From an uncultured Gammaproteobacteria bacterium (GTDB taxonomy: Bacteria; Pseudomonadota; Gammaproteobacteria; GCA-001735895): 32,290 nt of DNA. Below are positions 6,049 to 15,786 of the stretch, piece after piece. The notes beneath the pieces are model-generated. The model made no database searches. It had not been told where the DNA came from and worked only from the letters and a program-made list of their open reading frames with translations. Position 1 is the stretch's first letter; each line of letters starts with the position of its first letter. The stretch is from the NCBI GenBank assembly GCA_947260025.1, contig CAMYON010000062.1, forward strand, positions 1 through 32,290, given 5' to 3'. The position numbers and the translations under genes were made by a program.

Positions 6049-7008
6049 ATGCGGATTGCAGTTTATGGCAGCGGTGGTGTAGGCGGCTATTTCGGTGGTC
6101 GCCTGGCGCAGTTCGGCCAGGATGTGGTTTTCATTGCGCGAAACGAAACCCTGACGGCGCTGCGCACGGAGGGATTGAAGGTCGGCAGCATCGCCGGCGA
6201 CTTCGTTATCGACAAGATCCAGGTCACCAATAATCCGGCCGAGGTCGGTGTGGTCGACTACGTGCTGTGCTGCGTCAAGAGCTGGCAGGTCCCGGCCGCG
6301 GCCAGGGCGATGAAACCGATGGTAGGCCCCGACACGCTGGTTGCCCCGCTACAAAATGGCGTCGAAGCGCCTTACCAACTGGGCGAGGTGCTCGACCCGG
6401 CCAACGTACTCGGTGGACTATGCGCCATTGTCGCGTTCATGGCGGGCCCGGGGCACGTCAAACACAGCGGCGCAAACCCGCTGATACGCTTCGGTCACCT
6501 GGACAATCATGCCGATCCGCGGGTCAACACCCTGTCCGAGATTTTCAATCACTGCAGCGGCGTCAAATCGAGCATTCCGGACGATGTGCTGGTGGCGATG
6601 TGGCAGAAATTCATGCTGATTACGCCCTGGAGCGGGCTCGGCGCGGTCTCTCGCGCACCGCTTGGCGTTTTACTGGAGCAACCGGAAACGCGAGAACTGT
6701 TGATCCAGGCCACCGAGGAAATTTACCAGCTGGGACGCGCCCGGGAAATCAACCTGCCGGACGACAGCGTCGCGCGGACGATAAAGACCCTCGAGGATAT
6801 ACCGCCGAACTCGACCACGTCGATGCAGCGCGACCTGGTGCGCGGCAGGCCCTCGGAACTGGATGCCCAGAGCGGGGCCGTGGTACGCCTGGCCCACGAG
6901 GTCGATCTGGAGACGCCGGTAAATCGCTTCTTGCTATACAGCCTGCGCTCGCTCGAGCTGCGCGCACGCGGAGCGCTCAGCTTCAACCGGCGCTCATCAC
7001 CACGTTAG
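6049..7008 (+). CDS. PanE/ApbA-family NAD(P)H-dependent reductase (ketopantoate reductase-like), substrate unknown
   Basis: A 319-aa protein with an N-terminal Rossmann domain (MRIAVYGSGGVGGYFGG; NAD(P)-binding glycines 7-17), the LQNGVEAP loop (N103) and the C-terminal helical PanE domain. The catalytic lysine is present in WQKFML (K187), as is the glutamate in PSELDAQSG (E270). The two asparagines that bind ketopantoate in E. coli PanE (N180, N184) align with I191 and S195 here, so the natural substrate is probably not ketopantoate. ATG 6049 follows GGAGACAGG, a better start than an upstream TTG at 6034. It is divergent from the bhcR operon across the operator region and converges on malate synthase with a 19-bp gap. 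Reduction of a small oxo or imino acid from the glyoxylate pathway is possible but unproven. Confidence 0.72.
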   Translation: MRIAVYGSGGVGGYFGGRLAQFGQDVVFIARNETLTALRTEGLKVGSIAGDFVIDKIQVTNNPAEVGVVDYVLCCVKSWQVPAAARAMKPMVGPDTLVAPLQNGVEAPYQLGEVLDPANVLGGLCAIVAFMAGPGHVKHSGANPLIRFGHLDNHADPRVNTLSEIFNHCSGVKSSIPDDVLVAMWQKFMLITPWSGLGAVSRAPLGVLLEQPETRELLIQATEEIYQLGRAREINLPDDSVARTIKTLEDIPPNSTTSMQRDLVRGRPSELDAQSGAVVRLAHEVDLETPVNRFLLYSLRSLELRARGALSFNRRSSPR

Positions 7009-7027
7009 TTCGCAAACCCGCTCCGAG

Positions 7028-9214
7028 TCAGGAATCCTGGCGCGGCCTGCGGCTCAGAGCCTTGTATTCCCGGCGCCGCGGGTGCAGCACAAACTCGGTG
7101 TAACCGTTGGCAAACTCTCTGCCCTTGAACACCAGGTCGAGCGCGCCCTGGAAAGCGATACTGTTGTCGAAGTCCGGCGCCATGTCGCGATACTCGGGAT
7201 CGCCCGCGTTCTGACGATCGACAATTTCCGCCATTTTTTCGAATACCTGGTGCACCTGTTCATCGGTGGTGATTCCATGATGCAGCCAGTTGGCAATATG
7301 CTGACTCGAAATTCGCAGGGTGGCGCGATCTTCCATCAGGGATACGTCGGAAATATCGGGCACCTTGGAGCAGCCGACGCCCTGCTCGATCCAGCGCACC
7401 ACGTAACCGAGAATGCCCTGCGCGTTGTTTTCGAGCTCACGAATCAGGTCACCCTGGTTAATCTTGCGCCCGTCCAGCAACGGGATCGTCAGTATATCGT
7501 CGAGGCTGGCACGCGCGCAGTTGGCCAGCTGTTGCTGGCGCGCAATGACATCGACCTGGTGGTAATGCATCGCATGCAGGCAGGCGGCCACGGCCGAGGG
7601 CACCCATGCGGTGCTGGCGCCGGCGCGCGGATGCGCAATCTTCTGCTCCATCATCGCCGCCATGTTGTCAGGCGCGGCCCACATGCCCTTGCCAATTTGC
7701 CCGTGGCCGGGCAGCCCGGTTTCGAGCCCAATGTCGACATTCCAGTCCTCGTAGGCGAGCAGCCAGCGCGATGACTTGATTTCATTCTTCGGGATGACCG
7801 CGTCGGCTTCCATGCTGGTATGGATCTCGTCGCCGGTACGGTCGAGAAAACCGGTATTAATGAACACCACGCGATCGCTGGCGACCCGGATACATTCTTT
7901 CAGGTTGACCGTGGTGCGGCGCTCCTCGTCCATGATGCCGATCTTGAGGGCGCCGGCCTCGATACCGAGCGCATCCTCGACCATGGCAAACAGCTGCACC
8001 GCGGCCGCGACTTCCTCCGGCCCGTGCATCTTGGGTTTGACGATATAGACGCTGCCGGTACGGCTGTTGCTGAACTCGCCGTTACCGAGTAAATCGTGCT
8101 TGGCGGCGAGCGCGGTGACCATCGCGTCGAGAAAAGTTTCCGGCACTTCCTCGCCGTCACAGGTGACCGCGTCGGTGTACATATGGGTGCCTACATTGCG
8201 CACGAACATCAGGCTGCGCCCCGGCAGTCGAAAACTCTCGCCACGCGGCGACAGATACTCGGGATCGGGATTCAGGCTGCGCTCCAGCGCCTCGTCGCCA
8301 CGCATCACCGTGGTCTTTAGATCGCCCTTCATCAGGCCCAGCCAGTTGCGGTAAACCCGTACCTTGTCTTCCGCGTCGACCGCGGCCACCGAGTCCTCGC
8401 AATCCATGATGGTGGTAATCGCCGACTCGATGCGCACGTCGTAGATATTGGCCAGATCGCCCTGGCCGATGTAAAAGCCCTCGCCGATCAAAAGTTCGAT
8501 GTGCAGGTTGTTGTGCCGAAACAGGATCGCGCTGGGCTCGTTTGGATCACCGCGGTATCCGGCGAAACATTCGCGCCAGCCGAGCTCGGTTTTACTGCCG
8601 TCTCCCATCACCGCGACCAGTTTGCCCGAGGTCACCTGGTAGCGAATCACGTAGCTGTGACTGCCGACCGCGAGCGGCACCGCCTGGTCGAGAAAATCGC
8701 GCGCGTAGCGAATAACCTGCTGACCGCGTACCGGGTTGTATTTCGCGGTTTTTTTGCAGCCCTCGACCTCGAGAATGATATCGGTACCATAAAGCGCATC
8801 GTAGAGGCTGTACCAGCGGGCATTGGCCGCGTTGAGGGCATAACGCGCGTTGTCTACCGGCACCACGAGTTGCGGACCGGCAATGACGCCTATCTCGTCG
8901 TCGACGTTCGGCGTGGTGACCTGAAATTCTCCGCCCTCCGGCACCAGGTAACCGATTTCCTCGAGATATGCCTTGTACTCGGCGGCATCGATCTGTCCGA
9001 AATGGTTCTTGTGCCAGGCGTCGAGTTTGGCCTGGATATCGTCTCGCAGCTGCAGCAGGCGACGGTTATCGGGACCCATTTTCTGGTTGATGTCGGCAAA
9101 GGCCTGCCAGAACCGGGCGCTATCGACGCCAGTCCCGGGCGCTATATCTTTTTCTACTAGTTCGTACAGGGCACGGTCGACGCTAAGACCGCTGATTTCA
9201 ACTCGGCTGCTCAT
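7028..9214 (-). CDS. glcB: Malate synthase G
   Basis: This 728-aa cytosolic enzyme condenses glyoxylate with acetyl-CoA to malate. Its length matches malate synthase G (E. coli 723 aa) rather than the shorter malate synthase A. Signatures include [18 protein letters not shown], the [18 protein letters not shown] segment, and [20 protein letters not shown] followed by [11 protein letters not shown]. The start [10 protein letters not shown] has GGAAG on the coding strand about 10 bases upstream. It is convergent with the PanE-like gene, so it is controlled separately from the promoter at 9215 onward. It offers a second fate for glyoxylate beside the beta-hydroxyaspartate genes. No copy of the bhcR-type operator is visible upstream of it. 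Confidence 0.95.
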   Translation of the reverse strand: MSSRVEISGLSVDRALYELVEKDIAPGTGVDSARFWQAFADINQKMGPDNRRLLQLRDDIQAKLDAWHKNHFGQIDAAEYKAYLEEIGYLVPEGGEFQVTTPNVDDEIGVIAGPQLVVPVDNARYALNAANARWYSLYDALYGTDIILEVEGCKKTAKYNPVRGQQVIRYARDFLDQAVPLAVGSHSYVIRYQVTSGKLVAVMGDGSKTELGWRECFAGYRGDPNEPSAILFRHNNLHIELLIGEGFYIGQGDLANIYDVRIESAITTIMDCEDSVAAVDAEDKVRVYRNWLGLMKGDLKTTVMRGDEALERSLNPDPEYLSPRGESFRLPGRSLMFVRNVGTHMYTDAVTCDGEEVPETFLDAMVTALAAKHDLLGNGEFSNSRTGSVYIVKPKMHGPEEVAAAVQLFAMVEDALGIEAGALKIGIMDEERRTTVNLKECIRVASDRVVFINTGFLDRTGDEIHTSMEADAVIPKNEIKSSRWLLAYEDWNVDIGLETGLPGHGQIGKGMWAAPDNMAAMMEQKIAHPRAGASTAWVPSAVAACLHAMHYHQVDVIARQQQLANCARASLDDILTIPLLDGRKINQGDLIRELENNAQGILGYVVRWIEQGVGCSKVPDISDVSLMEDRATLRISSQHIANWLHHGITTDEQVHQVFEKMAEIVDRQNAGDPEYRDMAPDFDNSIAFQGALDLVFKGREFANGYTEFVLHPRRREYKALSRRPRQDS

Positions 9215-9340
9215 CGGTATTACTTCCAGTTATTGTTTTACCCGGGAGATCGTTCCCGTAATTCAGCTCCGCAGTATATCCCGACAAACGAGGAAAACCA
9301 GTGACGAGTGCCTAATTATTGGGAAGCTTTATAGCCAGAT

Positions 9341-10231
9341 TTAAACACTCTGGGGCATTGCTACCGCCTTGAAACGGCGCTGCCTGAGCGCCCATACGGT
9401 GTTCAGTGCGAGGGTCGATAACACGATAGAACCGCCGATCAGGGTATAGATACCGGGTTTTTCACCAAGCGCCAGCCACACCCAGACCGGCCCCAGCACC
9501 GATTCCAGCAACAATAGCAATCCGACCTCGGGCGCCGGAATATAGCGCGGTCCGATAAACATCAGCGCGCTGCCGAGCGGCAGCATGTAGATGCCCATGA
9601 TCAGCAAATAGCCCAGGTCGGATTGCGTTATCGAAAACGGCGCGGCCAGCGGCAATACCAGCAAAGCGGTCAGGATGCCGCTACAGGAGATCGCCGCAAT
9701 GGTCGAGGCGTCCGGAAAGCGGCGCACGAAACTGAAACCGCAGGCAAGAAAAAAGGAGCCCAGCAGCGCGACCATATCGCCGAGACGGCTGCTCGCATTA
9801 TCGTCGCTACCCGTTGCGATGACGGCAATGCCGAACGCCACCAGGCCGATCGCGATCAGCGTGCGGCGTTCGATTTTCTCGTTTAACAGCACGCGACTGA
9901 TGATGGCCGCGAACAGGGGGGTCGTGCTGAGGATGATCAGGGTATTGGCAACGCTGGTATGGGTGATCGCAAAAATGAACGAAATCGTGCCCAGCGAGTA
10001 GGCGACGACCTTTAACAGCGCGGCGCCCTTCAGGGTTTTATATTGCTGCCAGACACGATTCGGGCAGGTAAAACCGAGCACCAGCCACATGCCGAACGAC
10101 AGCAATAGCGCACGCCAGAAAATCATGGTCCAGTGGTCGGCGACGATAAGACGCGTCAGCAGGCCGTCCGGTGAAATGATCAGGACGCCGCAGGCCGTGA
10201 TCAGCAAGCCTTTTGCATGAGTCGATAGCAT
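9341..10231 (-). CDS. EamA-domain (DMT superfamily) membrane transporter
   Basis: A 296-aa inner-membrane protein of about ten hydrophobic segments in two EamA repeats. The first repeat includes FWRALLLSFGMWLVLGF and the second begins near LGDMVALLGSFFLACGFSF. The conserved N-terminal pattern (GVLIISPDGLLTRL) and the RVLLNEKIERRTLIAIGLVAFGIAVI segment that closes the first repeat are typical of drug/metabolite exporters of this superfamily. The substrate cannot be read from sequence; members export amino acids, nucleosides and other metabolites. It is divergent from the ThDP-enzyme gene across 233 bp and lies 126 bp downstream of the malate synthase start in the same direction. That makes it an upstream gene on the same strand, without a visible terminator between them. 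Confidence 0.85.
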   Translation of the reverse strand: MLSTHAKGLLITACGVLIISPDGLLTRLIVADHWTMIFWRALLLSFGMWLVLGFTCPNRVWQQYKTLKGAALLKVVAYSLGTISFIFAITHTSVANTLIILSTTPLFAAIISRVLLNEKIERRTLIAIGLVAFGIAVIATGSDDNASSRLGDMVALLGSFFLACGFSFVRRFPDASTIAAISCSGILTALLVLPLAAPFSITQSDLGYLLIMGIYMLPLGSALMFIGPRYIPAPEVGLLLLLESVLGPVWVWLALGEKPGIYTLIGGSIVLSTLALNTVWALRQRRFKAVAMPQSV

Positions 10232-10464
10232 GCCCGGGATTCTATGGTTATTCGGAGATCTACGCCCGCACTTTTTCGCGTGGCGCCGAATCGACTCGAA
10301 GATTACCCGCAGACTAGCGCGCTAAACGATCCGCAATATCCGGTCGCGCCGTAAAATGAATCAACTTTCGGCGAGCACAGGCATTGCTTTTTAAGCGGAT
10401 CATGGCGAAGATACGGACAGCCCGATCACAGGCGCCGACCGTGTAATATGCGACGCCAGGAACA

Positions 10465-12189
10465 GTGGCAGAAACCGATAAACAATTACTAACCAATCGC
10501 AGCCCAACTATTTTGACCAGGAACAACAAGTCCCGCAGCGGCGCCGAAGTTTTAATCGACGCGCTCAAGATCAACGGTGTCGAACGCATCTTCTGCATCC
10601 CGGGGGAAAGCTACCTCGCGGCGCTGGATGCACTGTTCGATCGCAGCGAAATCTCTGTCATCGTCTGCCGCAACGAAGGTGGCGCAGCCTACATGACCGA
10701 GGCCGAGGGCAAGCTTACCGGCAGGCCCGGCGTGTGCTTCGTCACGCGCGGCCCCGGTGCCACCAACGCCAGCGGCGGCCTGCACGTGGCGTTACAGGAT
10801 TCGACGCCGATGATCCTGCTAATCGGGCAGATCGCGCGCAAGGATATCGATCGCGAGGCCTTCCAGGAGATCGATTACCGCCGCATGTTTTCGGAGGTCG
10901 CCAAGTGGGTCGCGCAGATCGACGACGCCGACCGCATCCCGGAGTATCTCAATCGCGCCTTCAGCGTCGCCACCAGCGGACGCCCCGGCCCGGTGGTGCT
11001 GGCGCTGCCCGAGGATATGCTCACCGATTTGACAGACAGCGGCGACGCGGGGCAATGGCGCGGGGTTAAAATCAGCCCGGCCAGCGAAGATGTCCGGCAG
11101 GCAGCCGCAATGCTCGCCGACGCCGAACGTCCCGTTATCATCGTCGGCGGCAGCGGCTGGAGCGACACGACACGCCTGCAACTGGAAGCATTTGCCGAGG
11201 CCCACGCGATCCCGGTTGCCAACTCGTTCCGCTGCCAGGATTATTTCGATAACGATCACCCCAACTATGCCGGCGACCTCGGGCTCGGCGTTAATCCCGC
11301 GCTAACCGGGCGCATCGCCGACGCCGACTGCATGCTGGTGATCGGCGCGCGCCTCGGCGAAATGACCACCGGCGGATTCAAACTGATCGATATCCCCTGC
11401 CCGCGGCAGCGCATGATACACGTCCATGCGGGCGCGGAAGAGCTGGGCCACATTTACCAGCCCGAGCTGGCGATCAACGCCAGCAGCGATCGCTTCGTCG
11501 AAGCGCTGGCGGCCCTCGACCCCGTCGCGGCACCCGACGACTCGCGCCGGCAGCAGGCGACGCAGGCGCACCAGGATTACCTCACCTGGAACCGATCGAT
11601 CGAGGTCGAGGGCGAACTGCAGTTTGCCGATATCATCCACGGTATCAGAAACCAGACCGACAACGAGGCCATCATCTGCAACGGCGCCGGCAACAATACC
11701 GGCTGGCTGCATCGCTTTTTCCGCTATCGCAAATATCGAACCCAGCTCGCGCCTACCAGTGGAACCATGGGTTACGGCCTGCCGGCTGCGATCGCCGCCA
11801 AGTTGCGCTACCCCGAGCGCTGCGTAGTGGCAGTTTGCGGCGACGGCGACTTCATGATCAACGTGCAGGAACTGGCGACCGCAATGCAGTACGGGGTGAA
11901 CATTATCGTCATCGTGGTCAACAACGGCATCTATGGCACCATCCGCGCGCACCAGGAACGCGAGTACCCGGAGCGCGTGATCGGCACCGACATGATCAAT
12001 CCCGATTTTGTCGCGCTCGCCGAGGCGCATGCTGCCCACGGCGAACGGGTGGTCAGAACCAGCGAATTCGAAGCCGCCTTCGAACGTTGCCTGGCTGCAT
12101 CGAGACCCGCCCTGATCGAGATTCAGATGGCTCCCGAAATCCTGACTCCGACGGCTACGGTGCAAAGCCTGCGCGCCGCGAAAACCTGA
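10465..12189 (+). CDS. Thiamine diphosphate-dependent enzyme of the acetolactate synthase family, reaction unknown
   Basis: A 574-aa protein with the three-domain POX/AHAS architecture. The N-terminal pyrimidine-binding domain carries the cofactor-activating glutamate (E71 in VCRNEGGAAYMTEA) and the RGPGATNASGG segment. A central nucleotide-binding-like domain follows (RPVIIVGGSGW). The C-terminal PP domain has GDGDFMINVQELATA with the NN of VVNNGIYGT. The retained glutamate argues against glyoxylate carboligase, which has valine there, despite the glyoxylate-rich surroundings. The start is GTG 10465 with a weak AGGA; a downstream start is possible because the first 20 residues are outside the domain. 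It precedes oadGAB, which has its own promoter. Candidates include a 2-oxo acid decarboxylase or carboligase; no small AHAS subunit is adjacent. Confidence 0.75.
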   Translation: MAETDKQLLTNRSPTILTRNNKSRSGAEVLIDALKINGVERIFCIPGESYLAALDALFDRSEISVIVCRNEGGAAYMTEAEGKLTGRPGVCFVTRGPGATNASGGLHVALQDSTPMILLIGQIARKDIDREAFQEIDYRRMFSEVAKWVAQIDDADRIPEYLNRAFSVATSGRPGPVVLALPEDMLTDLTDSGDAGQWRGVKISPASEDVRQAAAMLADAERPVIIVGGSGWSDTTRLQLEAFAEAHAIPVANSFRCQDYFDNDHPNYAGDLGLGVNPALTGRIADADCMLVIGARLGEMTTGGFKLIDIPCPRQRMIHVHAGAEELGHIYQPELAINASSDRFVEALAALDPVAAPDDSRRQQATQAHQDYLTWNRSIEVEGELQFADIIHGIRNQTDNEAIICNGAGNNTGWLHRFFRYRKYRTQLAPTSGTMGYGLPAAIAAKLRYPERCVVAVCGDGDFMINVQELATAMQYGVNIIVIVVNNGIYGTIRAHQEREYPERVIGTDMINPDFVALAEAHAAHGERVVRTSEFEAAFERCLAASRPALIEIQMAPEILTPTATVQSLRAAKT

Positions 12190-12214
12190 AATCCGTGCAT
12201 TTCAATAGTATAAT
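12186..12214 (+). promoter_or_regulatory. Sigma-70-type promoter for oadGAB
   Basis: A perfect -10 hexamer TATAAT (12209-12214) lies 17 bp after CTGAAA (12186-12191), which matches four of six -35 consensus bases. It is in the 60-bp gap before oadG, and the -35 overlaps the stop codon of the preceding gene. No operator is recognised. Confidence 0.6.
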
Positions 12215-12249
12215 CCGCGCTCTTTGTCGCATAAGCCGAACCTCTCGTT

Positions 12250-12477
12250 ATGGAAAGTGAGCAGCTACTAGTGCAGAGTTTGCAGTTACTCGGCCTGGGC
12301 ATGGGCGCAGTCTTCATCATCCTGATCCTGTTGATCGGGCTGATTTCCATCGTTTCGAAAATTGTTCCGGTTGAAGTCAGCAGCGTTGCGGCAGCACCGG
12401 CGGTACAACCTGCCGTCAACAACGATCATATCGCCGCGATCACGTCGGCGATTCACCAATATCGAAAGCGCAGGTAA
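12250..12477 (+). CDS. oadG: Oxaloacetate decarboxylase gamma subunit (sodium pump)
   Basis: This 75-aa protein has one N-terminal membrane helix (about residues 13-37, [20 protein letters not shown]), an Ala/Val/Pro linker and a short C-terminal segment beginning [17 protein letters not shown]. That layout is typical of OadG, which anchors the alpha subunit to the membrane beta subunit and helps assemble the complex. It is followed 5 bp later by oadA and then oadB, the canonical G-A-B order. The single membrane helix, size and context make the assignment firm although the family is poorly conserved. Confidence 0.88.
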   Translation: MESEQLLVQSLQLLGLGMGAVFIILILLIGLISIVSKIVPVEVSSVAAAPAVQPAVNNDHIAAITSAIHQYRKRR

Positions 12478-12482
12478 TTTTT

Positions 12483-14210
12483 ATGTCGAATCCTCTTTTG
12501 ATAACAGAGCTGGTTTTACGCGACGCATCGCAATCGCTGCTGGCGACGCGAGTTCGCATCGAGGACATGCTGCCGATCGCGGAAAAACTGGACAAGGTTG
12601 GTTTCTGGTCAATGGAAACCTGGGGCGGGGCAACTTTCGACGCCTGCATCCGTTACCTGGGAGAAGACCCCTGGGAGCGCTTGCGCAAGATCAAGGCGGC
12701 GATGCCGAACACGCCGATGCAAATGCTGCTGCGCGGCCAGAACGCTCTGGGCTATCGGCATTACGCCGACGACGTGATCGAAAAATTCGTCGAGCGCTGT
12801 GCCGCAAACGGCATGGACGTATTTCGCATCTTCGATGCGATGAACGACATGCGCAACTTCGAAACCGCGGTCAAGGCAACCGTCGCGGTGGGTAAACACG
12901 CGCAGGGAGCGCTGTCCTACACCTTGAGCCCGGTACATAACGTCGACCTGTGGGTCGACATGGCGAAGCAGCTCGAAGACATGGGCTGCCACTCGATCTG
13001 CATCAAGGACATGGCCGGGCTGCTGCATCCCTATACCGCCGAGGAAATGGTCAGCCGCATCAAGGAAACCTGCTCGGTGCCGCTTGGAATCCACTGCCAC
13101 GCAACCACCGGGCTGTCGACCGCGACGCTGATGAAGGCGATCGACGCCGGTATCGACATGATCGATACCTCCATTTCTTCGATGAGTTTGACCTATGGCC
13201 ATTCGCCGACCGAAACCTTCGTCGCGATCATGCAGGAAAGCGATCGCGCCACCGGTATGGATCTCGACCTGCTGGAGGAAATCTCGCTCTACTTCCGCGA
13301 CGTGCGCAAGAAATACGCGAAATTCGAAGGTGCGCTCAAGGGCGTCGACCCGCGCATTCTGACGGCGCAGGTGCCGGGCGGGATGCTGACCAACCTGGAA
13401 AACCAGCTGCGCGACCAGAACGCCAGCGACCGGCTCGACGAAGTGCTGAAAGAAATTCCGACAGTGCGCAAGGACCTGGGTTACGTGCCGCTGGTGACGC
13501 CGACCTCGCAAATCGTCGGCACCCAGTCGGTAATCAACGTGCTCAGCGGTGAGCGTTACAAGTCCATCAGCAAGGAAACCGCGGGCGTGTTACGCGGCGA
13601 ATACGGCGCCACCGCGGCGCCGGTCAACGACGAACTGCAGACCCGCGTACTCGCCGGGGACGAACCGGTCACCTGCCGCCCGGCCGACCTGATCGAGCCC
13701 GAGATGGACAAGCTTACGAACGAGCTCAAGGACATCGCTAAGGAAGAAAATATAAAGCTCTGCGACAATGAAATCGACGACGTGCTGATCTACGCACTGT
13801 TTCAGCAAGTCGGTATCAATTTTCTGAAAAATCGCGACAACCCGGATGCCTTCGAGCCCGCGCCGGGTCAGGAACCCAAGGCGGCACCAGCCCCCGCGGT
13901 CGCAGCCGCGCCGACAGCCGCCGCGCCCGGCGACGTGGAAAGCTATCGAGTCAGTGTCAACGGTACCCAGTATGACGTTATCGTTGGACCAGGGGATGCC
14001 GATATCAGCCAGATTACTCCCGTGACGGCAAGCCCGGCAGCCACGCCCGCGACGGCCCCAGCGCCGGCCCCAGGCGACCCGGTGTTCATCGTCGAGGCGA
14101 TGAAAATGGAAACCGAGATCCGCGCCAGCGCCAGCGGTACGGTGCAATCGATCGCGGTCAAGAAAGGCGATGCGATTACCTCCGACCAACACCTGATGAC
14201 CATCGGTTAG
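12483..14210 (+). CDS. oadA: Oxaloacetate decarboxylase alpha subunit, biotin-containing carboxyltransferase
   Basis: A 575-aa cytoplasmic subunit that transfers the carboxyl group of oxaloacetate to biotin, giving pyruvate. The N-terminal carboxyltransferase barrel (about 1-280) shows the [14 protein letters not shown] opening, where many family members have DAHQSLLATR, the metal-binding histidines of [10 protein letters not shown], and the catalytic lysine in CIKDMAGLL. An OadA/PycB conserved domain follows to about 450, then an Ala/Pro-rich linker, then a biotinyl domain with EAMKMETEI (biotinyl K541). Oxaloacetate from the aminotransferase step of the beta-hydroxyaspartate route would be a natural substrate. 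A pyruvate carboxylase B subunit looks similar, but the flanking OadG and OadB settle the role. Confidence 0.95.
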   Translation: MSNPLLITELVLRDASQSLLATRVRIEDMLPIAEKLDKVGFWSMETWGGATFDACIRYLGEDPWERLRKIKAAMPNTPMQMLLRGQNALGYRHYADDVIEKFVERCAANGMDVFRIFDAMNDMRNFETAVKATVAVGKHAQGALSYTLSPVHNVDLWVDMAKQLEDMGCHSICIKDMAGLLHPYTAEEMVSRIKETCSVPLGIHCHATTGLSTATLMKAIDAGIDMIDTSISSMSLTYGHSPTETFVAIMQESDRATGMDLDLLEEISLYFRDVRKKYAKFEGALKGVDPRILTAQVPGGMLTNLENQLRDQNASDRLDEVLKEIPTVRKDLGYVPLVTPTSQIVGTQSVINVLSGERYKSISKETAGVLRGEYGATAAPVNDELQTRVLAGDEPVTCRPADLIEPEMDKLTNELKDIAKEENIKLCDNEIDDVLIYALFQQVGINFLKNRDNPDAFEPAPGQEPKAAPAPAVAAAPTAAAPGDVESYRVSVNGTQYDVIVGPGDADISQITPVTASPAATPATAPAPAPGDPVFIVEAMKMETEIRASASGTVQSIAVKKGDAITSDQHLMTIG

Positions 14211-14216
14211 GCCCGC

Positions 14217-15350
14217 ATGGAACAGGGTCTCCTGCAGCTCTGGGCATCGACCGGGTTGTACAATTTTACCCCGGGTCAGGCGATCATGATCGCCGTTGGC
14301 GTGGGCCTGATATATCTCGCCGTGGCCAGGGGTTTCGAGCCGCTGCTGCTGGTCCCGATCGGTTTCGGCGGGATACTCGCCAATATCCCGATTGCGGGTA
14401 TCGCCGGTCCGGACGGTCTCCTCGGCATTCTCTATCACGCCGGCATCGAAACCGGCGTGTTCCCGCTGCTGATCTTCATGGGTGTCGGCGCGATGACCGA
14501 CTTCGGGCCGCTGCTGGCGCGGCCCAGCCTGATGATCCTCGGCGCCGCGGCGCAGTTCGGTATTTTCTTCACGCTATTCGGCGCGATCGCGATGAACCTG
14601 TTGCCAGGGATGGAATTCACCATGGCCGACGCTGCCGCGATCTCCATCATCGGCGGCGCCGACGGACCCACCGCGATTTACGTCGCTTCGCGGCTGGCAC
14701 CCGACCTGCTGGGTGCGATTGCCGTAGCGGCCTATTCCTATATGGCGCTGGTACCGATCATCCAGCCGCCGATCATGAAGCTGCTGACCACCGAGGAAGA
14801 GCGCAAGACCAAAATGACGCAGTTGCGCCACGTGGGCAAGCTCGAAAAAATCCTGTTTCCACTGCTGCTGTTGCTGGTGGCTATCTTGCTACTACCGTCG
14901 GCGACGCCGCTGGTCGGTATGCTGTGCTTCGGCAACCTGCTCAAGGAATGCGGGGTAGTCGAGCGCCTGAGCAGTACCGCGCAAAACGAATTGATCAATA
15001 TCGTGACGATATTCCTCGGCCTGGCGGTTGGCTCCAAGCTCGCCGCCGATATATTCCTGAGTGCCGAAACCCTCGGCATTCTGCTGCTCGGGATGGTTGC
15101 GTTTTCGATCGGCACCGCGGCCGGCGTAATCATGGGGAAGATCATGTACCGCGTCACCGGCAAATCTGTGAATCCGCTGATCGGCGCGGCCGGTGTCTCA
15201 GCGGTACCGATGGCGGCACGCGTCGCCAACAAGATCGGGCTGCAGGCCAATCCGCAGAATTTCCTGCTGATGCACGCCATGGGCCCCAATGTCGCCGGTG
15301 TAATCGGCTCGGCTGTCGCTGCCGGCGTACTGCTCGCTATCGTCGGCTAA
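14217..15350 (+). CDS. oadB: Oxaloacetate decarboxylase beta subunit (sodium-pumping membrane subunit)
   Basis: This 377-aa integral membrane protein decarboxylates carboxybiotin and exports sodium ions. About nine hydrophobic segments are visible. The conserved [16 protein letters not shown] motif contains the aspartate needed for sodium transport, and the C-terminal [19 protein letters not shown] and [15 protein letters not shown] segments are characteristic. Length is slightly below the roughly 430 aa of some OadB proteins but within the range of the OadB/MmdB/GcdB family. It starts 6 bp after oadA. The equivalent subunits of methylmalonyl-CoA and glutaconyl-CoA decarboxylases are close relatives, so specificity comes from OadA. 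Confidence 0.95.
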   Translation: MEQGLLQLWASTGLYNFTPGQAIMIAVGVGLIYLAVARGFEPLLLVPIGFGGILANIPIAGIAGPDGLLGILYHAGIETGVFPLLIFMGVGAMTDFGPLLARPSLMILGAAAQFGIFFTLFGAIAMNLLPGMEFTMADAAAISIIGGADGPTAIYVASRLAPDLLGAIAVAAYSYMALVPIIQPPIMKLLTTEEERKTKMTQLRHVGKLEKILFPLLLLLVAILLLPSATPLVGMLCFGNLLKECGVVERLSSTAQNELINIVTIFLGLAVGSKLAADIFLSAETLGILLLGMVAFSIGTAAGVIMGKIMYRVTGKSVNPLIGAAGVSAVPMAARVANKIGLQANPQNFLLMHAMGPNVAGVIGSAVAAGVLLAIVG

Positions 15351-15450
15351 TCAAACGGATGAAATTGTTACGGATTTCAGTTAACTTAACGGCGCTCACG
15401 GTCAGCCAATCCAGCTTCGCCTGCGCCTTCAACACCAGGAGATTATCTCA

Positions 15451-15771
15451 ATGACTTTGTTCAAACCGACACTTACGATACTCGTCGTTTCACTGCTAAC
15501 CCCGCTCAGCGCGCTGGCTGAATCGTGGAGCTGTCGCCACGACAATGACGTGCGTGAAGTCCACGTCGTGCAAACCACCGAAGCCCCGGTACCCTGCCAG
15601 GTTGTCTATAAGAAACTAACCGAGGGCGTCGAAGACCAGGTGCTGTGGAATGCACAGAATGATGCCGCCTATTGCGCGGATCAAGCCGCAGGCTTCGTCA
15701 CCAAGCTCGAGTCCTGGGGCTGGACCTGTGTCGAAACCATCCAGGACGACGCTGCCGCTACCAACGAGTAG
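15451..15771 (+). CDS. Small exported protein of unknown function
   Basis: A 106-aa protein with a clear Sec signal peptide (hydrophobic core LTILVVSLLTPLSALA, probable cleavage after ALA near residue 23). The mature part of roughly 83 residues has four cysteines (in SWSC, PVPC, YCAD, WTCV), suited to two disulfides in the periplasm, and an acidic C-terminus. AGGAG at about 15438 provides a good ribosome site. It follows oadB by 100 bp on the same strand and may share its transcript. It converges on the choline dehydrogenase gene with 15 bp between them. I do not recognise the family. Confidence 0.7.
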   Translation: MTLFKPTLTILVVSLLTPLSALAESWSCRHDNDVREVHVVQTTEAPVPCQVVYKKLTEGVEDQVLWNAQNDAAYCADQAAGFVTKLESWGWTCVETIQDDAAATNE

Positions 15772-15786
15772 CTCCCGGTACGACGC

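Noticed and set aside
6049-7008. Ordinary ketopantoate reductase (panE)
   Set aside because: Both ketopantoate-binding asparagines are replaced (I191, S195), although the fold and catalytic Lys are kept.
10465-12189. Glyoxylate carboligase assignment for the ThDP enzyme
   Set aside because: The catalytic glutamate is retained (E71), whereas glyoxylate carboligase has valine at that place; context alone is not enough.
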